The position numbers and the translations under genes are program-made. Positions 6,241-14,472 of a stretch of DNA of 33,547 bases are shown one piece after another. Below the pieces are notes generated by a model, which did no database searches, was not told where the DNA came from, and was given only the letters and a program-made list of their open reading frames with translations. This stretch comes from Mycobacterium kyorinense (GTDB lineage: Bacteria > Actinomycetota > Actinomycetes > Mycobacteriales > Mycobacteriaceae). Positions within the stretch are counted from its first letter, which is position 1. Each line of letters starts with the position of its first letter. The DNA is taken from contig NZ_LQPE01000114.1 of assembly GCF_002101735.1 (NCBI RefSeq), positions 1 through 33,547 of the forward strand, in the 5' to 3' direction.

Positions 6241-6864
6241 ATGACGGCGGCTGTAGCCCAAAACCGCGCTGAGCAGCTGAAACAGCTGCGACGGCAGATG
6301 GCGGCGGTGTCCGGGAAGGTCGGCTCCCGGGTGCCGTTGCCGGAGCCGGAGGCCGGGCTGCCGATCCCGCCGATGCTGGCCGAGGTGTTGCCTGGCGCGT
6401 TGCCCCGGGGAACGGTGGCGGTGTGCTCGGGTGCCCGTTCTCTGCTCCTGAGCATGGTGGCCGCGGTGACGGCGGGGGGCGGCAACGTGGCAATCGTCGG
6501 CCAGCCGGATATCGGGTTGCTGGCCGCCGCGGAGATGGGGGCGGACCTGAGCCGGCTCGCGGTGATACCGAACGCCGGAACCGACCCGGTCGAGGTGGCC
6601 GCGGTGCTCATGGACGGGATGGATCTGGTGGTGCTCGGGCTCGGCGGGCGCTCGGTGCCGCAGACCCGGGCGCGGGCGGTGGTGGCCCGCGCGCACCAGA
6701 AGGGCTGCACCCTGCTGGTCACCGACGGCGACTGGCAGGGAGCGTCGATGCGGCTGGAGGCCCGGGTCTGCGGTTACGAGACCGGCGAGCCCGGCTTCGG
6801 GCGGATCAGGCAAGTGCGGCTCGACGTGTGTGCGCGGGGACGTGCGATGGCCCGGACGGGATGA
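6241..6864 (+). CDS. imuA': ImuA', RecA-like mutasome accessory protein
   Basis: This 207-aa protein matches ImuA', which works with ImuB and DnaE2 in damage-induced mutagenesis in mycobacteria. The core is a RecA-like fold with a degenerate P-loop region: [18 protein letters not shown] has no GKT. It then has [31 protein letters not shown] and the MDLVVLGLG strand. The frame is open further upstream to 6145, but ATG 6241 follows GGTGGGAAGG and leaves the SOS box outside the gene. imuB starts three bases after the stop, so the pair is one SOS-regulated operon. Confidence 0.9.
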   Translation: MTAAVAQNRAEQLKQLRRQMAAVSGKVGSRVPLPEPEAGLPIPPMLAEVLPGALPRGTVAVCSGARSLLLSMVAAVTAGGGNVAIVGQPDIGLLAAAEMGADLSRLAVIPNAGTDPVEVAAVLMDGMDLVVLGLGGRSVPQTRARAVVARAHQKGCTLLVTDGDWQGASMRLEARVCGYETGEPGFGRIRQVRLDVCARGRAMARTG

Positions 6865-6867
6865 GCC

Positions 6868-8433
6868 ATGCCCTCCCGCGTGCTGGCGATCTGGTGTATG
6901 GATTGGCCGGCGGTCGCCGCGGCGGCGGCCGCCGGCTTGCCCGCGACGGCTCCGGTCGCGGTCACCCTGGCCAACCGGGTGATCGCCTGCTCGTCGGCCG
7001 CCCGTGCGGCGGGGGTGCGGCGCACTCTGCGGCGGCGGGAGGCGGCTGCGCGCTGCCCGCAGCTGCACGTCGTGGCCGCGGACGCCGACCGCGACGCCCG
7101 GTTCTTCGAAGGCGTGGTCGCGGCGGTCGACGATCTGGTGCCCCGCGCCGAGGTGCTGCGGCCCGGGCTGATCGTGTTGCCGGTGCGCGGGGCGGCCCGC
7201 TTTTTCGGCTCCGAGCAGCAGGCGGCCGAGCGGCTGGTCGACGCGGTGGCCGCCGCCGGCGCCGAGTGTCAGGTCGGGATCGCCGATCAGCTGTCCACCG
7301 CCGTCTTCGCCGCCCGCGCGGGGCGAGTCGTGGCGCCGGGCGAAGACGCGCGGTTCCTGTCGGCGTTGTCGATCCGTCAACTGGCCACCGAGCCCAGCCT
7401 GTCCGGTCCCGGCCGCGAGGAGCTGGCAGACCTGTTGTGGCGGATGGGGATTCGCACCATCGGGCAGTTCGCCGCATTGTCCCGCAGCGACGTGGCGTCG
7501 AGGTTCGGCGCCGACGCGGTGACCGCGCACCGGTTCGCCCGCGGCGAGCCGGTGCGCGGGCCGTCCGGGCGCGAGCCGCCGGCCGAACTCGACGCCGTGC
7601 TGCATCCCGACCCGCCGATCGACCGCGTCGACGCCGCGGCGTTTGCCGGGCGCTCGCTGGCTGCCGCGTTGCATCAGACGTTGATGGCCGCCGGAGTGGG
7701 CTGCACCCGGCTGGCCATCCATGCCGTCACCGCCAACGGTGAAGAGCTGCAACGGGTTTGGCGATGCGCCGAGCCGTTGACCGAGGACGCCACCGCCGAC
7801 CGGGTGCGCTGGCAGCTCGACGGCTGGCTGAACAAGCGCACCATCGAGGATCGGCCCAGCGCGCCGGTGACCCAGCTGCGGCTGCAGGCCGTCGAGGTGG
7901 TGTCGGCCGGGGCATTGCAGTTGCCACTGTGGGGCGGCCTCGGCGAGGACGACCGGCTGCGGGCCCGACGGGCGCTGGTGCGGGTGCAGGGCCTACTCGG
8001 TCCGGAAGCGGTGCAGGTGCCGGTGCTGTCCGGCGGTCGCGGCCCGGCCGAGCGCATCACGCTGACACCGCTGGGCGACGAGCCGGTGCCGCAGGCCGAC
8101 CCGCGTCAACCCTGGCCAGGTCAATTGCCCGAACCGTCGCCGACGGTGTTGCTCGACGACCCGGTGGAACTGCTTGATTTCCAAGGCAATCCGGTCCGGG
8201 TGACCAGCCGCGGGGTGTTTTCCGCCGACCCGGCACGGCTGACCGCCCGCGGTCGTGACGACCCGTTGCGCTGGTGGGCCGGGCCATGGCCGGTCGACGA
8301 GCGATGGTGGGATCCGGACCGGGCCAAAGGTCGCACCGCCCGGGCCCAAGTGTTGGTGGACGGCGATCCCGGTAAGGCGCTGCTGCTGTGCTACCGCCAG
8401 CGACGGTGGTATCTGGAAGGCATCTACGAGTGA
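6868..8433 (+). CDS. imuB: ImuB, catalytically inactive Y-family polymerase homologue
   Basis: ImuB has the Y-family polymerase fold but acts as a hub linking DnaE2 and ImuA' to the beta clamp. The N-terminal position where active Y-polymerases carry the first metal-binding Asp reads LAIWCMDWPAVAAA, lacking the usual D-x-D-F-F pattern, consistent with lost catalysis. The clamp-binding motif QLPLW is at residues 351-355, the place known in the M. tuberculosis protein. The C-terminal tail (residues ~380-521) is the region used for contacts with ImuA' and DnaE2. ATG 6868 is three bases after imuA'. The gene ends three bases before the converging toxin gene. Confidence 0.93.
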   Translation: MPSRVLAIWCMDWPAVAAAAAAGLPATAPVAVTLANRVIACSSAARAAGVRRTLRRREAAARCPQLHVVAADADRDARFFEGVVAAVDDLVPRAEVLRPGLIVLPVRGAARFFGSEQQAAERLVDAVAAAGAECQVGIADQLSTAVFAARAGRVVAPGEDARFLSALSIRQLATEPSLSGPGREELADLLWRMGIRTIGQFAALSRSDVASRFGADAVTAHRFARGEPVRGPSGREPPAELDAVLHPDPPIDRVDAAAFAGRSLAAALHQTLMAAGVGCTRLAIHAVTANGEELQRVWRCAEPLTEDATADRVRWQLDGWLNKRTIEDRPSAPVTQLRLQAVEVVSAGALQLPLWGGLGEDDRLRARRALVRVQGLLGPEAVQVPVLSGGRGPAERITLTPLGDEPVPQADPRQPWPGQLPEPSPTVLLDDPVELLDFQGNPVRVTSRGVFSADPARLTARGRDDPLRWWAGPWPVDERWWDPDRAKGRTARAQVLVDGDPGKALLLCYRQRRWYLEGIYE

Positions 8434-8436
8434 CGG

Positions 8437-8739
8437 CTACCGCTCTGGTGTCGCGAGCAATTTGAACAACATGTTGTTGACGTCGGTGAGCGCCTGGACA
8501 TCGACGTGACGGACTTGCTCGGTCAGCCGCGCCTTGCGCATGCTGGTTATCAGACCCGGGGCGGCCCAACCATCACCGAGGTCGACTCCGAAACCTGTGG
8601 CGGGCTCGGAATCAAACACAGGCACGACGATGACGGTAGGTTCGCTGGGAATTTCGTTGTACACCGTCGAGGAAACGACCAGCACACTAACGCCAGTATC
8701 GGTCCGCCAAATATCACCCCGGCGTGGGGATCTGCTCAA
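8437..8739 (-). CDS. MazF/PemK-like toxin, 100 aa
   Basis: The product starts with RSPRRGDIWRTDTGVSVLVVSS, the Arg-Gly-Asp-Ile/Val-Trp and Leu-Val-Val-Ser pattern of MazF/PemK endoribonuclease toxins, and continues with VIVVPVFDS, a second core strand. I place the start at TTG 8739, where TTGA overlaps the antitoxin stop by 4 bp; a GTG at 8775 would overlap the antitoxin by 40 bp and add residues outside the domain. An unusual TTG with tight coupling would keep toxin output below that of the antitoxin. A 14-bp palindrome lies near the 3' end. The sequence is lower in GC than imuB, suggesting acquisition. No equivalent lies between imuB and iunH in M. tuberculosis. Confidence 0.7.
   Translation of the reverse strand: MSRSPRRGDIWRTDTGVSVLVVSSTVYNEIPSEPTVIVVPVFDSEPATGFGVDLGDGWAAPGLITSMRKARLTEQVRHVDVQALTDVNNMLFKLLATPER
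8465..8478. repeat. 14-bp perfect palindrome inside the MazF-like gene
   Basis: AACAACATGTTGTT is a perfect palindrome in the last third of the toxin gene. A near copy, AACAACATTGT, occurs at 8978-8988 just upstream of the antitoxin start. Confidence 0.5.
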
Positions 8740-8966
8740 TGCTTGACCAGTTCGTCTAGATTGCGATCCGCCCACGCTTCGCTGAATGCTGCAATCTCAG
8801 GATGCGCTCGCATCCACTGATCATGCTCCGTGCAGCGCCGTCGCATGTCCTCCATGTCATGCTGACCCTTAACCCACCAGGCCATCGGCAGTCTGTCCAG
8901 GTCGGCGTACCGTTTCAGGGCTTGATACGCGCTGTCAAGCAGTCGCAACGGAATCAACCGCACCAT
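8736..8966 (-). CDS. Putative antitoxin of the MazF-like toxin, 76 aa
   Basis: This small, charged, helical protein contains YADLDRLPMAWWVKGQHDMEDMRRR and HDQWMRAHPEIAAFSEAWADRNLDELVKH. I do not recognise its family. It precedes and overlaps the MazF-like gene by 4 bp, the usual antitoxin position. The C-terminal segment, rich in Trp and acidic residues, is the likely toxin-binding part. The start is ATG 8966, with a TANNNT box (TAGCAT) six bases upstream on the minus strand, fitting a leaderless message. Confidence 0.6.
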   Translation of the reverse strand: MVRLIPLRLLDSAYQALKRYADLDRLPMAWWVKGQHDMEDMRRRCTEHDQWMRAHPEIAAFSEAWADRNLDELVKH

Positions 8967-8972
8967 CGCTTG

Positions 8973-8988
8973 ATGCTAACAACATTGT
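8973..8988 (-). promoter_or_regulatory. Candidate -10 box and operator of the MazEF-like operon
   Basis: On the minus strand TAGCAT (8978-8973) is six bases before the antitoxin ATG. The overlapping ACAACATTGT (8979-8988) has arms ACAA/TTGT and resembles the palindrome at 8465-8478, so it may be the operator bound by the antitoxin or TA complex. Confidence 0.35.
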
Positions 8989-9033
8989 CTGGCGAACGGT
9001 CCCCGAAACTTTGATGGCTGTGGATATCGCAGG

Positions 9034-9055
9034 CGCCGAGCGTACACGTTCGGCG
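9034..9055 (-). terminator. Hairpin terminator after iunH
   Basis: CGCCGAGCGT (9034-9043) and ACGTTCGGCG (9046-9055) pair over ten positions with one G-T mismatch around two bases. It starts three bases past the iunH stop on the minus strand. Its arm shares CGCCGAGCGT with the hairpin downstream of dnaE2. Confidence 0.6.
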
Positions 9056-9057
9056 AA

Positions 9058-10008
9058 CTAGTCCAGCCGAAGCGCGAACGCGCCCACCCGGTCGATGAAC
9101 CGATCGAAAAACACGTCGGGATCGACGTCAACACCGATGAGCGCGTTCGGCTTTCGTCCCCAGCGTCCCGACCAGTCGGTCACCGTCATGCCGCGGGTCA
9201 ATGTGCCGGCGAGCTCGACGTCCACCGTCGCCTCCCGGACTGTCACCAATTCGGGATCCAACGCCACCGCGGCGGCCAGCGGGTCATGCAGATGCGCCAG
9301 ATATCCATAGCCGGCATCGCGGTGTGCCTCGAAGTAGAACCGCATCGCGTCGTCGATGAACTGGGTCAGCGCCGTTGTTCCCAACCGCTGCAAGTGCTCC
9401 GGTGTCATCGCGATGTGCTGGGTCAGGTCCAGCCCGCACAGGATCGGCAGGGGCTCAGTCCAACCCGCAAAGACCTCGGCCGCCGCCTCGGGATCCACGT
9501 GGATGTTCCATTCGGCCACCGGATTGGTGTTGCCGCGATAGTCGTAGGCGCCGCCCATGATCACCAGCCGGCGCAGCAGCTTCGGCAGCTCGGGTTCGGC
9601 GCGCAACGCCAGCGCCAGGTTGGTCAGCGGCCCGGTGGCCACCCCGATCAGCTCTCCGGGGTAAGAGCGCGCTGCCCGTGCCCAGGCCGTCGCGGCGTCA
9701 TACCCGACCAGCCGGCGATCACTCACCGGCAGCTCGGCATAACCTAAACCCTTGGGCCCGTGCGCTTTTCCGGGCGGGCACATCGGGCAGCTCAAGGGTT
9801 GACCGGCGCCCTTGGACACTGGGATATCGCCCGCTTGGCAGAGGTCGAGCAGAGCGAGGTTGTTCTGGCAAACCTGGTCTACTCCCACGTTTCCGCCTGT
9901 CGAGGCGATGCCGATCAGCTCAGCCTCCGGGCTGGCCAGCAGATACACCAACGCCAGCGCATCGTCGACGCCGGTGTCGACGTCGACGAAGATCGGTAGT
10001 GCGTTCAC
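9058..10008 (-). CDS. iunH: Inosine-uridine-preferring nucleoside hydrolase
   Basis: The enzyme hydrolyses the N-glycosidic bond of purine and pyrimidine ribonucleosides for salvage. The N-terminus has the calcium-binding DVDTGVDDALAL signature (D9, D11, D15, D16). The middle carries VATGPLTNLALALR and MGGAYDYRGNTNPVAEWNIHVDPEAA, and H/D residues near HDPLAAAVALDP complete the site. At 316 aa it has normal length. GTG 10008 overlaps the stop of the upstream dioxygenase gene by 4 bp, so it is the last gene of a three-gene leftward operon. A hairpin follows the stop. It corresponds to M. tuberculosis Rv3393. Confidence 0.92.
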   Translation of the reverse strand: MNALPIFVDVDTGVDDALALVYLLASPEAELIGIASTGGNVGVDQVCQNNLALLDLCQAGDIPVSKGAGQPLSCPMCPPGKAHGPKGLGYAELPVSDRRLVGYDAATAWARAARSYPGELIGVATGPLTNLALALRAEPELPKLLRRLVIMGGAYDYRGNTNPVAEWNIHVDPEAAAEVFAGWTEPLPILCGLDLTQHIAMTPEHLQRLGTTALTQFIDDAMRFYFEAHRDAGYGYLAHLHDPLAAAVALDPELVTVREATVDVELAGTLTRGMTVTDWSGRWGRKPNALIGVDVDPDVFFDRFIDRVGAFALRLD

Positions 10009-10688
10009 GCGAATGTGATTACCAGAACGTCGCGCACTGCGGGCGCCGAGGCGTCAACCGGCCGGATCGGGGAGACGCCGTGCACGGTGCGACGATCGTC
10101 GCCCAACAGCAGCGTGCCCGGCTCGGTCAGCGTCGTCGTCAGCAGCGGCCGTCCGTCGCTGTCGACCACGGTGCTCTCGCCGCCGACCGCGTTGCGCCGG
10201 TCGATCAGCAGCGAGGTGACCAGCGTGACCCCGTCGCGGTGCAGTCCCTCGGGCGTGGGCCGGCCGTCGCCGTCCGCCGATGCGACGACTCGGAACGGGT
10301 GCACCTTGACGGTCCACTCCGCCACGTCGTCAAGCGCCGTCGCGAACCGGCCGAGCAACCTCAGCAGGCCATCGAGCAGTGGATCGCGGGCGAATGCGTC
10401 GGTCAGCGGCTCGAAGTGGCGATCCCGCTCGACGTAGAGCGGGTTGGAGTCGTGTGGCTGCACGAACGCCCCGGTGGGCATCGGCGTGGCGACGCCGTCG
10501 GCGAACGTGAAATGGCCGTAGCGCCGTAGCCGCTGAATGCCCAATTCCGCCGCATAGGGATCAGGCGCCAGCTCGTCCCAGTGCGCGGCGAACCGGGTCC
10601 ACACGTCCTCGTCGACGCCGAGGCTGCGCGCCACGTCGGCAGGCGGCATCACGCACACGCCCGTCGTGGCCAACAGCTCAGCGGTCAC
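10005..10688 (-). CDS. 2OG-Fe(II) dioxygenase of the PF10014 (amino-acid hydroxylase-like) family
   Basis: The product carries the Fe-binding triad of 2-oxoglutarate dioxygenases: H150 and D152 in GLHRDGVTLVTSLLIDR and distal H203 in TVHGVSPI, with NAVGGES between them. This pattern is typical of the family that includes bacterial L-isoleucine 4-hydroxylase, so a free amino acid or small polar metabolite is a plausible substrate. I place the start at GTG 10688, 10 nt after the preceding stop. The frame runs open further upstream but only through low-similarity Arg/Cys-rich sequence inside the neighbour. The 3' end overlaps iunH by 4 bp. In M. tuberculosis this spot holds cmaA1 instead. Confidence 0.8.
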   Translation of the reverse strand: MTAELLATTGVCVMPPADVARSLGVDEDVWTRFAAHWDELAPDPYAAELGIQRLRRYGHFTFADGVATPMPTGAFVQPHDSNPLYVERDRHFEPLTDAFARDPLLDGLLRLLGRFATALDDVAEWTVKVHPFRVVASADGDGRPTPEGLHRDGVTLVTSLLIDRRNAVGGESTVVDSDGRPLLTTTLTEPGTLLLGDDRRTVHGVSPIRPVDASAPAVRDVLVITFA

Positions 10689-10698
10689 GCCACGGGGA

Positions 10699-12705
10699 TT
10701 ACCAATGCACCCCGGGTACCAAACGCACTGCCCGTCGGACCGGTCGAGGCACCCGCACCCGGGTGACGGCGCGTACCGGGCGCTTCGGTCGTCGCTGCGA
10801 CGACGGCTGTGGCGCAACAGAATCCGCGGGCTCGATACCCAGCGCGGCCGGCGAATCCGGGTAGCCGAGGTAGAGCTGGTGCAGGATCCGCCGCGACAGC
10901 TTGGGGGTGAAGTAGTGGCCGGCCTCGGCGAGCGTGCCCAGCGGCGTGTCGATGCGCGCCGGCTTCTCGATCAGCCCGCGCACCACCATGGCCGCCGCGT
11001 GCTCGGGGCTGATCGCGCGCATCGGGTTCAGCCGCCGCGACGGCGCGATCATCGGAGTGGCCACCAGCGGCATGTGGATGTTGGTGAACGTGATGTGGTC
11101 CGACAGCGTCTCCGACGACACCACCTCGGCGAACGCGTCCAGCGCCGCCTTGGACGGCAGATACGAGCTGTACTTGGGGCTGCGGGCCTGCACCCCGGCG
11201 CTGGACACGTTGACGACGTGACCGAACCGCCGCTCCCGCCAGTGCGGCAACAGCGCCAGCACCATCCGCACCGCGCCGAAGTAGTTGACCGCCATCACCC
11301 GCTCGTAATCGTGCAGGCGGTCAACGGAATTGACCACCGACCGGCGAATCGAGCGGCCGGCGTTGTTGACCAGATAGTCGACATGGTCGAACCGCCCGAG
11401 AATGTCCTTGACGGTGTGCTCCACCGACGCCGAATCGGTGACGTCGCAGGTGAACGCGTAGGCCTGGCCGCCGGCGGCGCGGATCTCGGCGACCAGATCG
11501 TCAAGCGCGTCGCCATTGCGGGCCAGGGCGAACACCGTCGCGCCCCGCTCGGCCACCGCAATCGCCGATGCCCGGCCGATGCCGCTGGACGCGCCGGTGA
11601 TGATGACGTGCTTGCCGACCAGCGGGCCGGCCGGATCGGCGCGCCGGGCCCGGTCCGGGTCTAGGTGCTCCGCCCAGTACCGCCACAGCTTGGGCGCGTA
11701 AGACGCAAACTCGGGCACGTCAATACCGCTGCCGCGCAGCGCTTTCCGAGTCTCGTCGGACACGAAGGTGGGTGCCAGGTCGACGACGTCGAGCACCTCG
11801 GCGGGAATGCCCAGCTGGGTGGCCGCCATGTTGCGCCACACCTTGACCCGGCCCCGCACCCGCAGCACCGGCGCGGCCACCGATCGCGGCAGCGATCCGC
11901 GCAGCGGCGGCAGGCCCGCCTCGGCCGCGATACCGCGGTAAATGCCGCGCAGCCCAATGGTTTTCGGTGCGGTCAGGTGGAACGTCTGGCCGTCGCGCCC
12001 GTCGGCGTGCATCAGCCAGACCAGCGCGTTGACCACGTAGTCGACCGGCACGATGTTGGTGCGCCCGGTGTCGGGCAACATGATCGGGGTGAACCGGGGC
12101 AAGACAGCCAACCGAGCCAAGACCGGAAAGAAGTAATACGGGCCGTCGATCTTGTCCATCTCGCCGGTCCGTGAATCGCCGACCACCACCGCGGGCCGAT
12201 ACACCCGATACCGCAGACCGGACGCCGAGCGCACCAGCTGCTCGGCCTCGAACTTGGTCTGGTGATACGGCGTGGGCAGCTCCTGGCCCACGTCGAAATC
12301 CGCCTCGGTATACTCGCCGCGGAAGTTGCCGGCCACCGCGATCGACGACACGTGGTGCAGCGTCGCGTCCAGCCGACGGGCCAGCTCGATCACCGCGCGG
12401 GTGCCGTCCACGTTGGCGGTGCGCTGTTCGGCGTCGGAGGCGGTGATGTCGTAGATCGCCGCGCAGTGCACCACATGTGCGACGTCCCCGAGGTCGGCGA
12501 CGTCGGTCAACCCCAGATCCGGCGCCGTCAGGTCGCCGACCAGCGGCTTTGCTCGTTCACCCCACTCGGCGGCCAACCGTTCGAAGCGGCCCAGCGAGCC
12601 GCGGCGGACCAGCACCCACACCTCGGCGTCGGGCTCGACGGCCAACAGACGTGACACGACTCGGCGCCCGATAAACCCGGTACCGCCGGTAACGACATAG
12701 CGCAT
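10699..12705 (-). CDS. acrA1: Two-domain reductase: extended SDR fused to classical SDR (AcrA1-like)
   Basis: Residues 1-~350 are an extended SDR/fatty acyl-CoA reductase-type domain: TGGTGFIG at 6-13 binds NADPH, then HVVHCAAIYD, and YHQTKFEAE supplies Tyr and Lys. Residues ~362-620 are a classical SDR: TGASSGIG at 370-377, NNAGRS, VNVSSAGV, and catalytic YSSYLPSK. The tail is Pro/Arg-rich. The 668-aa architecture matches M. tuberculosis Rv3391 (AcrA1), described as a multifunctional enzyme with acyl-CoA reductase activity. ATG 12705 is chosen over an upstream start at 12735 because the Rossmann motif begins at residue 4. It is the first gene of an operon with the dioxygenase and iunH. Confidence 0.88.
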   Translation of the reverse strand: MRYVVTGGTGFIGRRVVSRLLAVEPDAEVWVLVRRGSLGRFERLAAEWGERAKPLVGDLTAPDLGLTDVADLGDVAHVVHCAAIYDITASDAEQRTANVDGTRAVIELARRLDATLHHVSSIAVAGNFRGEYTEADFDVGQELPTPYHQTKFEAEQLVRSASGLRYRVYRPAVVVGDSRTGEMDKIDGPYYFFPVLARLAVLPRFTPIMLPDTGRTNIVPVDYVVNALVWLMHADGRDGQTFHLTAPKTIGLRGIYRGIAAEAGLPPLRGSLPRSVAAPVLRVRGRVKVWRNMAATQLGIPAEVLDVVDLAPTFVSDETRKALRGSGIDVPEFASYAPKLWRYWAEHLDPDRARRADPAGPLVGKHVIITGASSGIGRASAIAVAERGATVFALARNGDALDDLVAEIRAAGGQAYAFTCDVTDSASVEHTVKDILGRFDHVDYLVNNAGRSIRRSVVNSVDRLHDYERVMAVNYFGAVRMVLALLPHWRERRFGHVVNVSSAGVQARSPKYSSYLPSKAALDAFAEVVSSETLSDHITFTNIHMPLVATPMIAPSRRLNPMRAISPEHAAAMVVRGLIEKPARIDTPLGTLAEAGHYFTPKLSRRILHQLYLGYPDSPAALGIEPADSVAPQPSSQRRPKRPVRAVTRVRVPRPVRRAVRLVPGVHW

Positions 12706-12712
12706 GCAAGCA

Positions 12713-12742
12713 ATCGTGAGCGCTGGTACCGGCAATCGTCAA
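12713..12742 (-). promoter_or_regulatory. Candidate promoter of the acrA1-dioxygenase-iunH operon
   Basis: On the minus strand TTGACG (12742-12737) and CACGAT (12718-12713) are separated by 18 bp, and CACGAT ends seven bases before the ATG, fitting a leaderless transcript. ACGATTGC occurs twice in this stretch, once after each box. The -35 is good; the -10 lacks the initial T. Confidence 0.35.
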
Positions 12743-12775
12743 TGCCGTGTGACGCGATCGACCGGCGGGTGGCGA

Positions 12776-13483
12776 TTAGTAGCGGAAGTCGCGGATGCCG
12801 TCCCAGTCGACCAGCGTCCACCCCATCGCGGGGCTCCCGGTGATCACGACGCGCCCGGTGTTGGGCAACGGATGGGTCTTGGCCAGGCTCTCGTTGGGGT
12901 TCTTCACGTTCATCAGCGTCCAGTACGCGATCGCGGTGCCGTGCGAGAAGGCGATCGGCTTGTTGTCGCCGCTGTCGTAGATCTTTTGGACGGCGGCAGT
13001 GAACTGGTCGTTGAACTGTTTTCCGCTGATCGAGCCCGGGATGGCGTCCTGGATGTCGCCGTTCAGCCAATCCGCGGGTGCCACCAGATAGGTCTGGCCG
13101 GCCCGGTCCGAGCGGGTGTTGTCGTACCAGCCGGCGTCGATTTCGCGCAGCCCGGGCAGGATCTGGACGTGTTCGTGGAGTTGTTTCGCCAGCGGCGCAG
13201 CGGTCTGCTGGGTGCGGACCATGGTCGACGCGTACACGCCGTCGTATTTGTTGCGCGCCAGCTGGCGGGCGAGCTGCTCGGCCTGACCTTCACCTTGTTC
13301 GGTGAGACCCGGGCCCGGCACCTCGGTGTTGATCAGCCCGCCGGCGTTGGCCTCGGACTCGGCGTGCCGGACCAAGGTCAGGGTGATGCTGCGCACGTGC
13401 GCGGTGCCGCCCGAGCAGGCGCCGACGGTGATCCCCACGACGAGCGCGGCCAGAGCCTTCCAGATAAGGGTGCGGTTCGGCAT
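12776..13483 (-). CDS. lpqD: LpqD-like histidine-phosphatase-fold lipoprotein
   Basis: This exported lipoprotein belongs to the phosphoglycerate mutase/histidine phosphatase superfamily. A signal peptide (MPNRTLIWKALAALVVG) ends at the lipobox VGAC, C23. The catalytic LVRHAES motif follows with H40, then YASTMVRTQQTA with a substrate-binding Arg, REIDAGWYD, and the second His in AFSHGTAIAYW. At 235 aa it matches M. tuberculosis LpqD (Rv3390) in type and position. ATG 13483 is the only start that puts the signal peptide at the N-terminus, although the frame is open upstream to 13708. It is divergent from htdY, with 87 bp between them. The substrate is unknown. Confidence 0.88.
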   Translation of the reverse strand: MPNRTLIWKALAALVVGITVGACSGGTAHVRSITLTLVRHAESEANAGGLINTEVPGPGLTEQGEGQAEQLARQLARNKYDGVYASTMVRTQQTAAPLAKQLHEHVQILPGLREIDAGWYDNTRSDRAGQTYLVAPADWLNGDIQDAIPGSISGKQFNDQFTAAVQKIYDSGDNKPIAFSHGTAIAYWTLMNVKNPNESLAKTHPLPNTGRVVITGSPAMGWTLVDWDGIRDFRY

Positions 13484-13570
13484 GGCGATAGCCTGCCTTG
13501 TCGGAGGCTTCAGTGTGGTGAATTTGGCTGGAATGGCCACGCCGCGCAACCCGATCGAGAGGAGACCCGG

Positions 13571-14443
13571 ATGGCGATCGATCCCAAGGCTATCGGCGCG
13601 ACGACCGAGCCGATGCTGTTCGAGTGGACCGACCGCGACACCCTGCTGTATGCGCTCGGTGTCGGCGCCGGCACCGCGGACCTGTCCTTCACCACCGAGA
13701 ACAGCCACGGCATCACCCAGCAGGTGCTGCCGACCTATGCGGTGATCTGCTGTCCCGCCTTCGGGGCGGCCGCGAAGATCGGAACGTTCAACTGGGCCAT
13801 GCTCTTACACGGATCACAGGGCATTCGGCTGCACCAACCGTTGCCACCGGCGGGGAAGCTGTCGGTGGTGTCGGAGGTGGCCGACCTCCAGGACAAGGGT
13901 GAGGGCAAGAACGCGATCGTCGTGCTGCGCGGCCGCGGCACCGACCCCGAGACCGGGACGCTGGTCGCCGAGACGCTGACGACGCTCGTCATCCGCGGCG
14001 AAGGGGGCTTCGGCGGCGAGCCGGGCCAGCGTCCGGCCGCGCCGGAAATCCCCGACCGCGAGCCCGACGCTCGAATCCCGTTGCCCACCCGGGAAGATCA
14101 GCCGCTGATCTATCGGCTCTCCGGCGACCGTAACCCGTTGCACAGCGACCCGTGGTTCGCCCGCGAGCTGGCCGGCTTCCCCAAGCCGATCATGCACGGG
14201 TTGTGCACCTACGGGGTGTCCGGTCGCGCGCTGGTCGCCGAGCTCGGCAAGGGCGACGCGGCCGCGATCACCTCGATCAGCGCCCGGTTCACCAAGCCGG
14301 TCTTTCCGGGGGAGACGCTGAGCACCTTGATCTGGCGCACCGAACCCGGCAAGGCGGTGTTCCAAACCGAAGCGGCCGCGCCCGACCACAGCGACGCGCG
14401 GCTGGTCCTCGAGGACGGCGCGGTGGAATACACCGAGGTTTAA
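13571..14443 (+). CDS. htdY: MaoC-family (3R)-hydroxyacyl thioester dehydratase
   Basis: The product is a 290-aa double-hotdog R-specific enoyl hydratase/dehydratase. The second domain has the hydratase signature SGDRNPLHSDPWFA with D186 and H191 as catalytic pair, followed by FPKPIMHGLCTYG. The first domain is a degenerate hotdog that shapes the acyl pocket. Length and context match M. tuberculosis Rv3389c (HtdY), which hydrates trans-2-enoyl-CoA. ATG 13571 follows GAGAGGAGA. The frame is open far upstream, but that part crosses lpqD on the other strand and has no similarity. Neighbouring acyl reductase and acyltransferase genes fit a lipid-metabolism role. Confidence 0.92.
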   Translation: MAIDPKAIGATTEPMLFEWTDRDTLLYALGVGAGTADLSFTTENSHGITQQVLPTYAVICCPAFGAAAKIGTFNWAMLLHGSQGIRLHQPLPPAGKLSVVSEVADLQDKGEGKNAIVVLRGRGTDPETGTLVAETLTTLVIRGEGGFGGEPGQRPAAPEIPDREPDARIPLPTREDQPLIYRLSGDRNPLHSDPWFARELAGFPKPIMHGLCTYGVSGRALVAELGKGDAAAITSISARFTKPVFPGETLSTLIWRTEPGKAVFQTEAAAPDHSDARLVLEDGAVEYTEV

Positions 14444-14472
14444 CGAGCCCGCCATTGCGGCACTCTGCGGCC

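Noticed and set aside
12704..13570. Upstream extension of htdY to 12704
   Set aside because: It crosses lpqD on the other strand and has no family similarity, while ATG 13571 has a good ribosome binding site.
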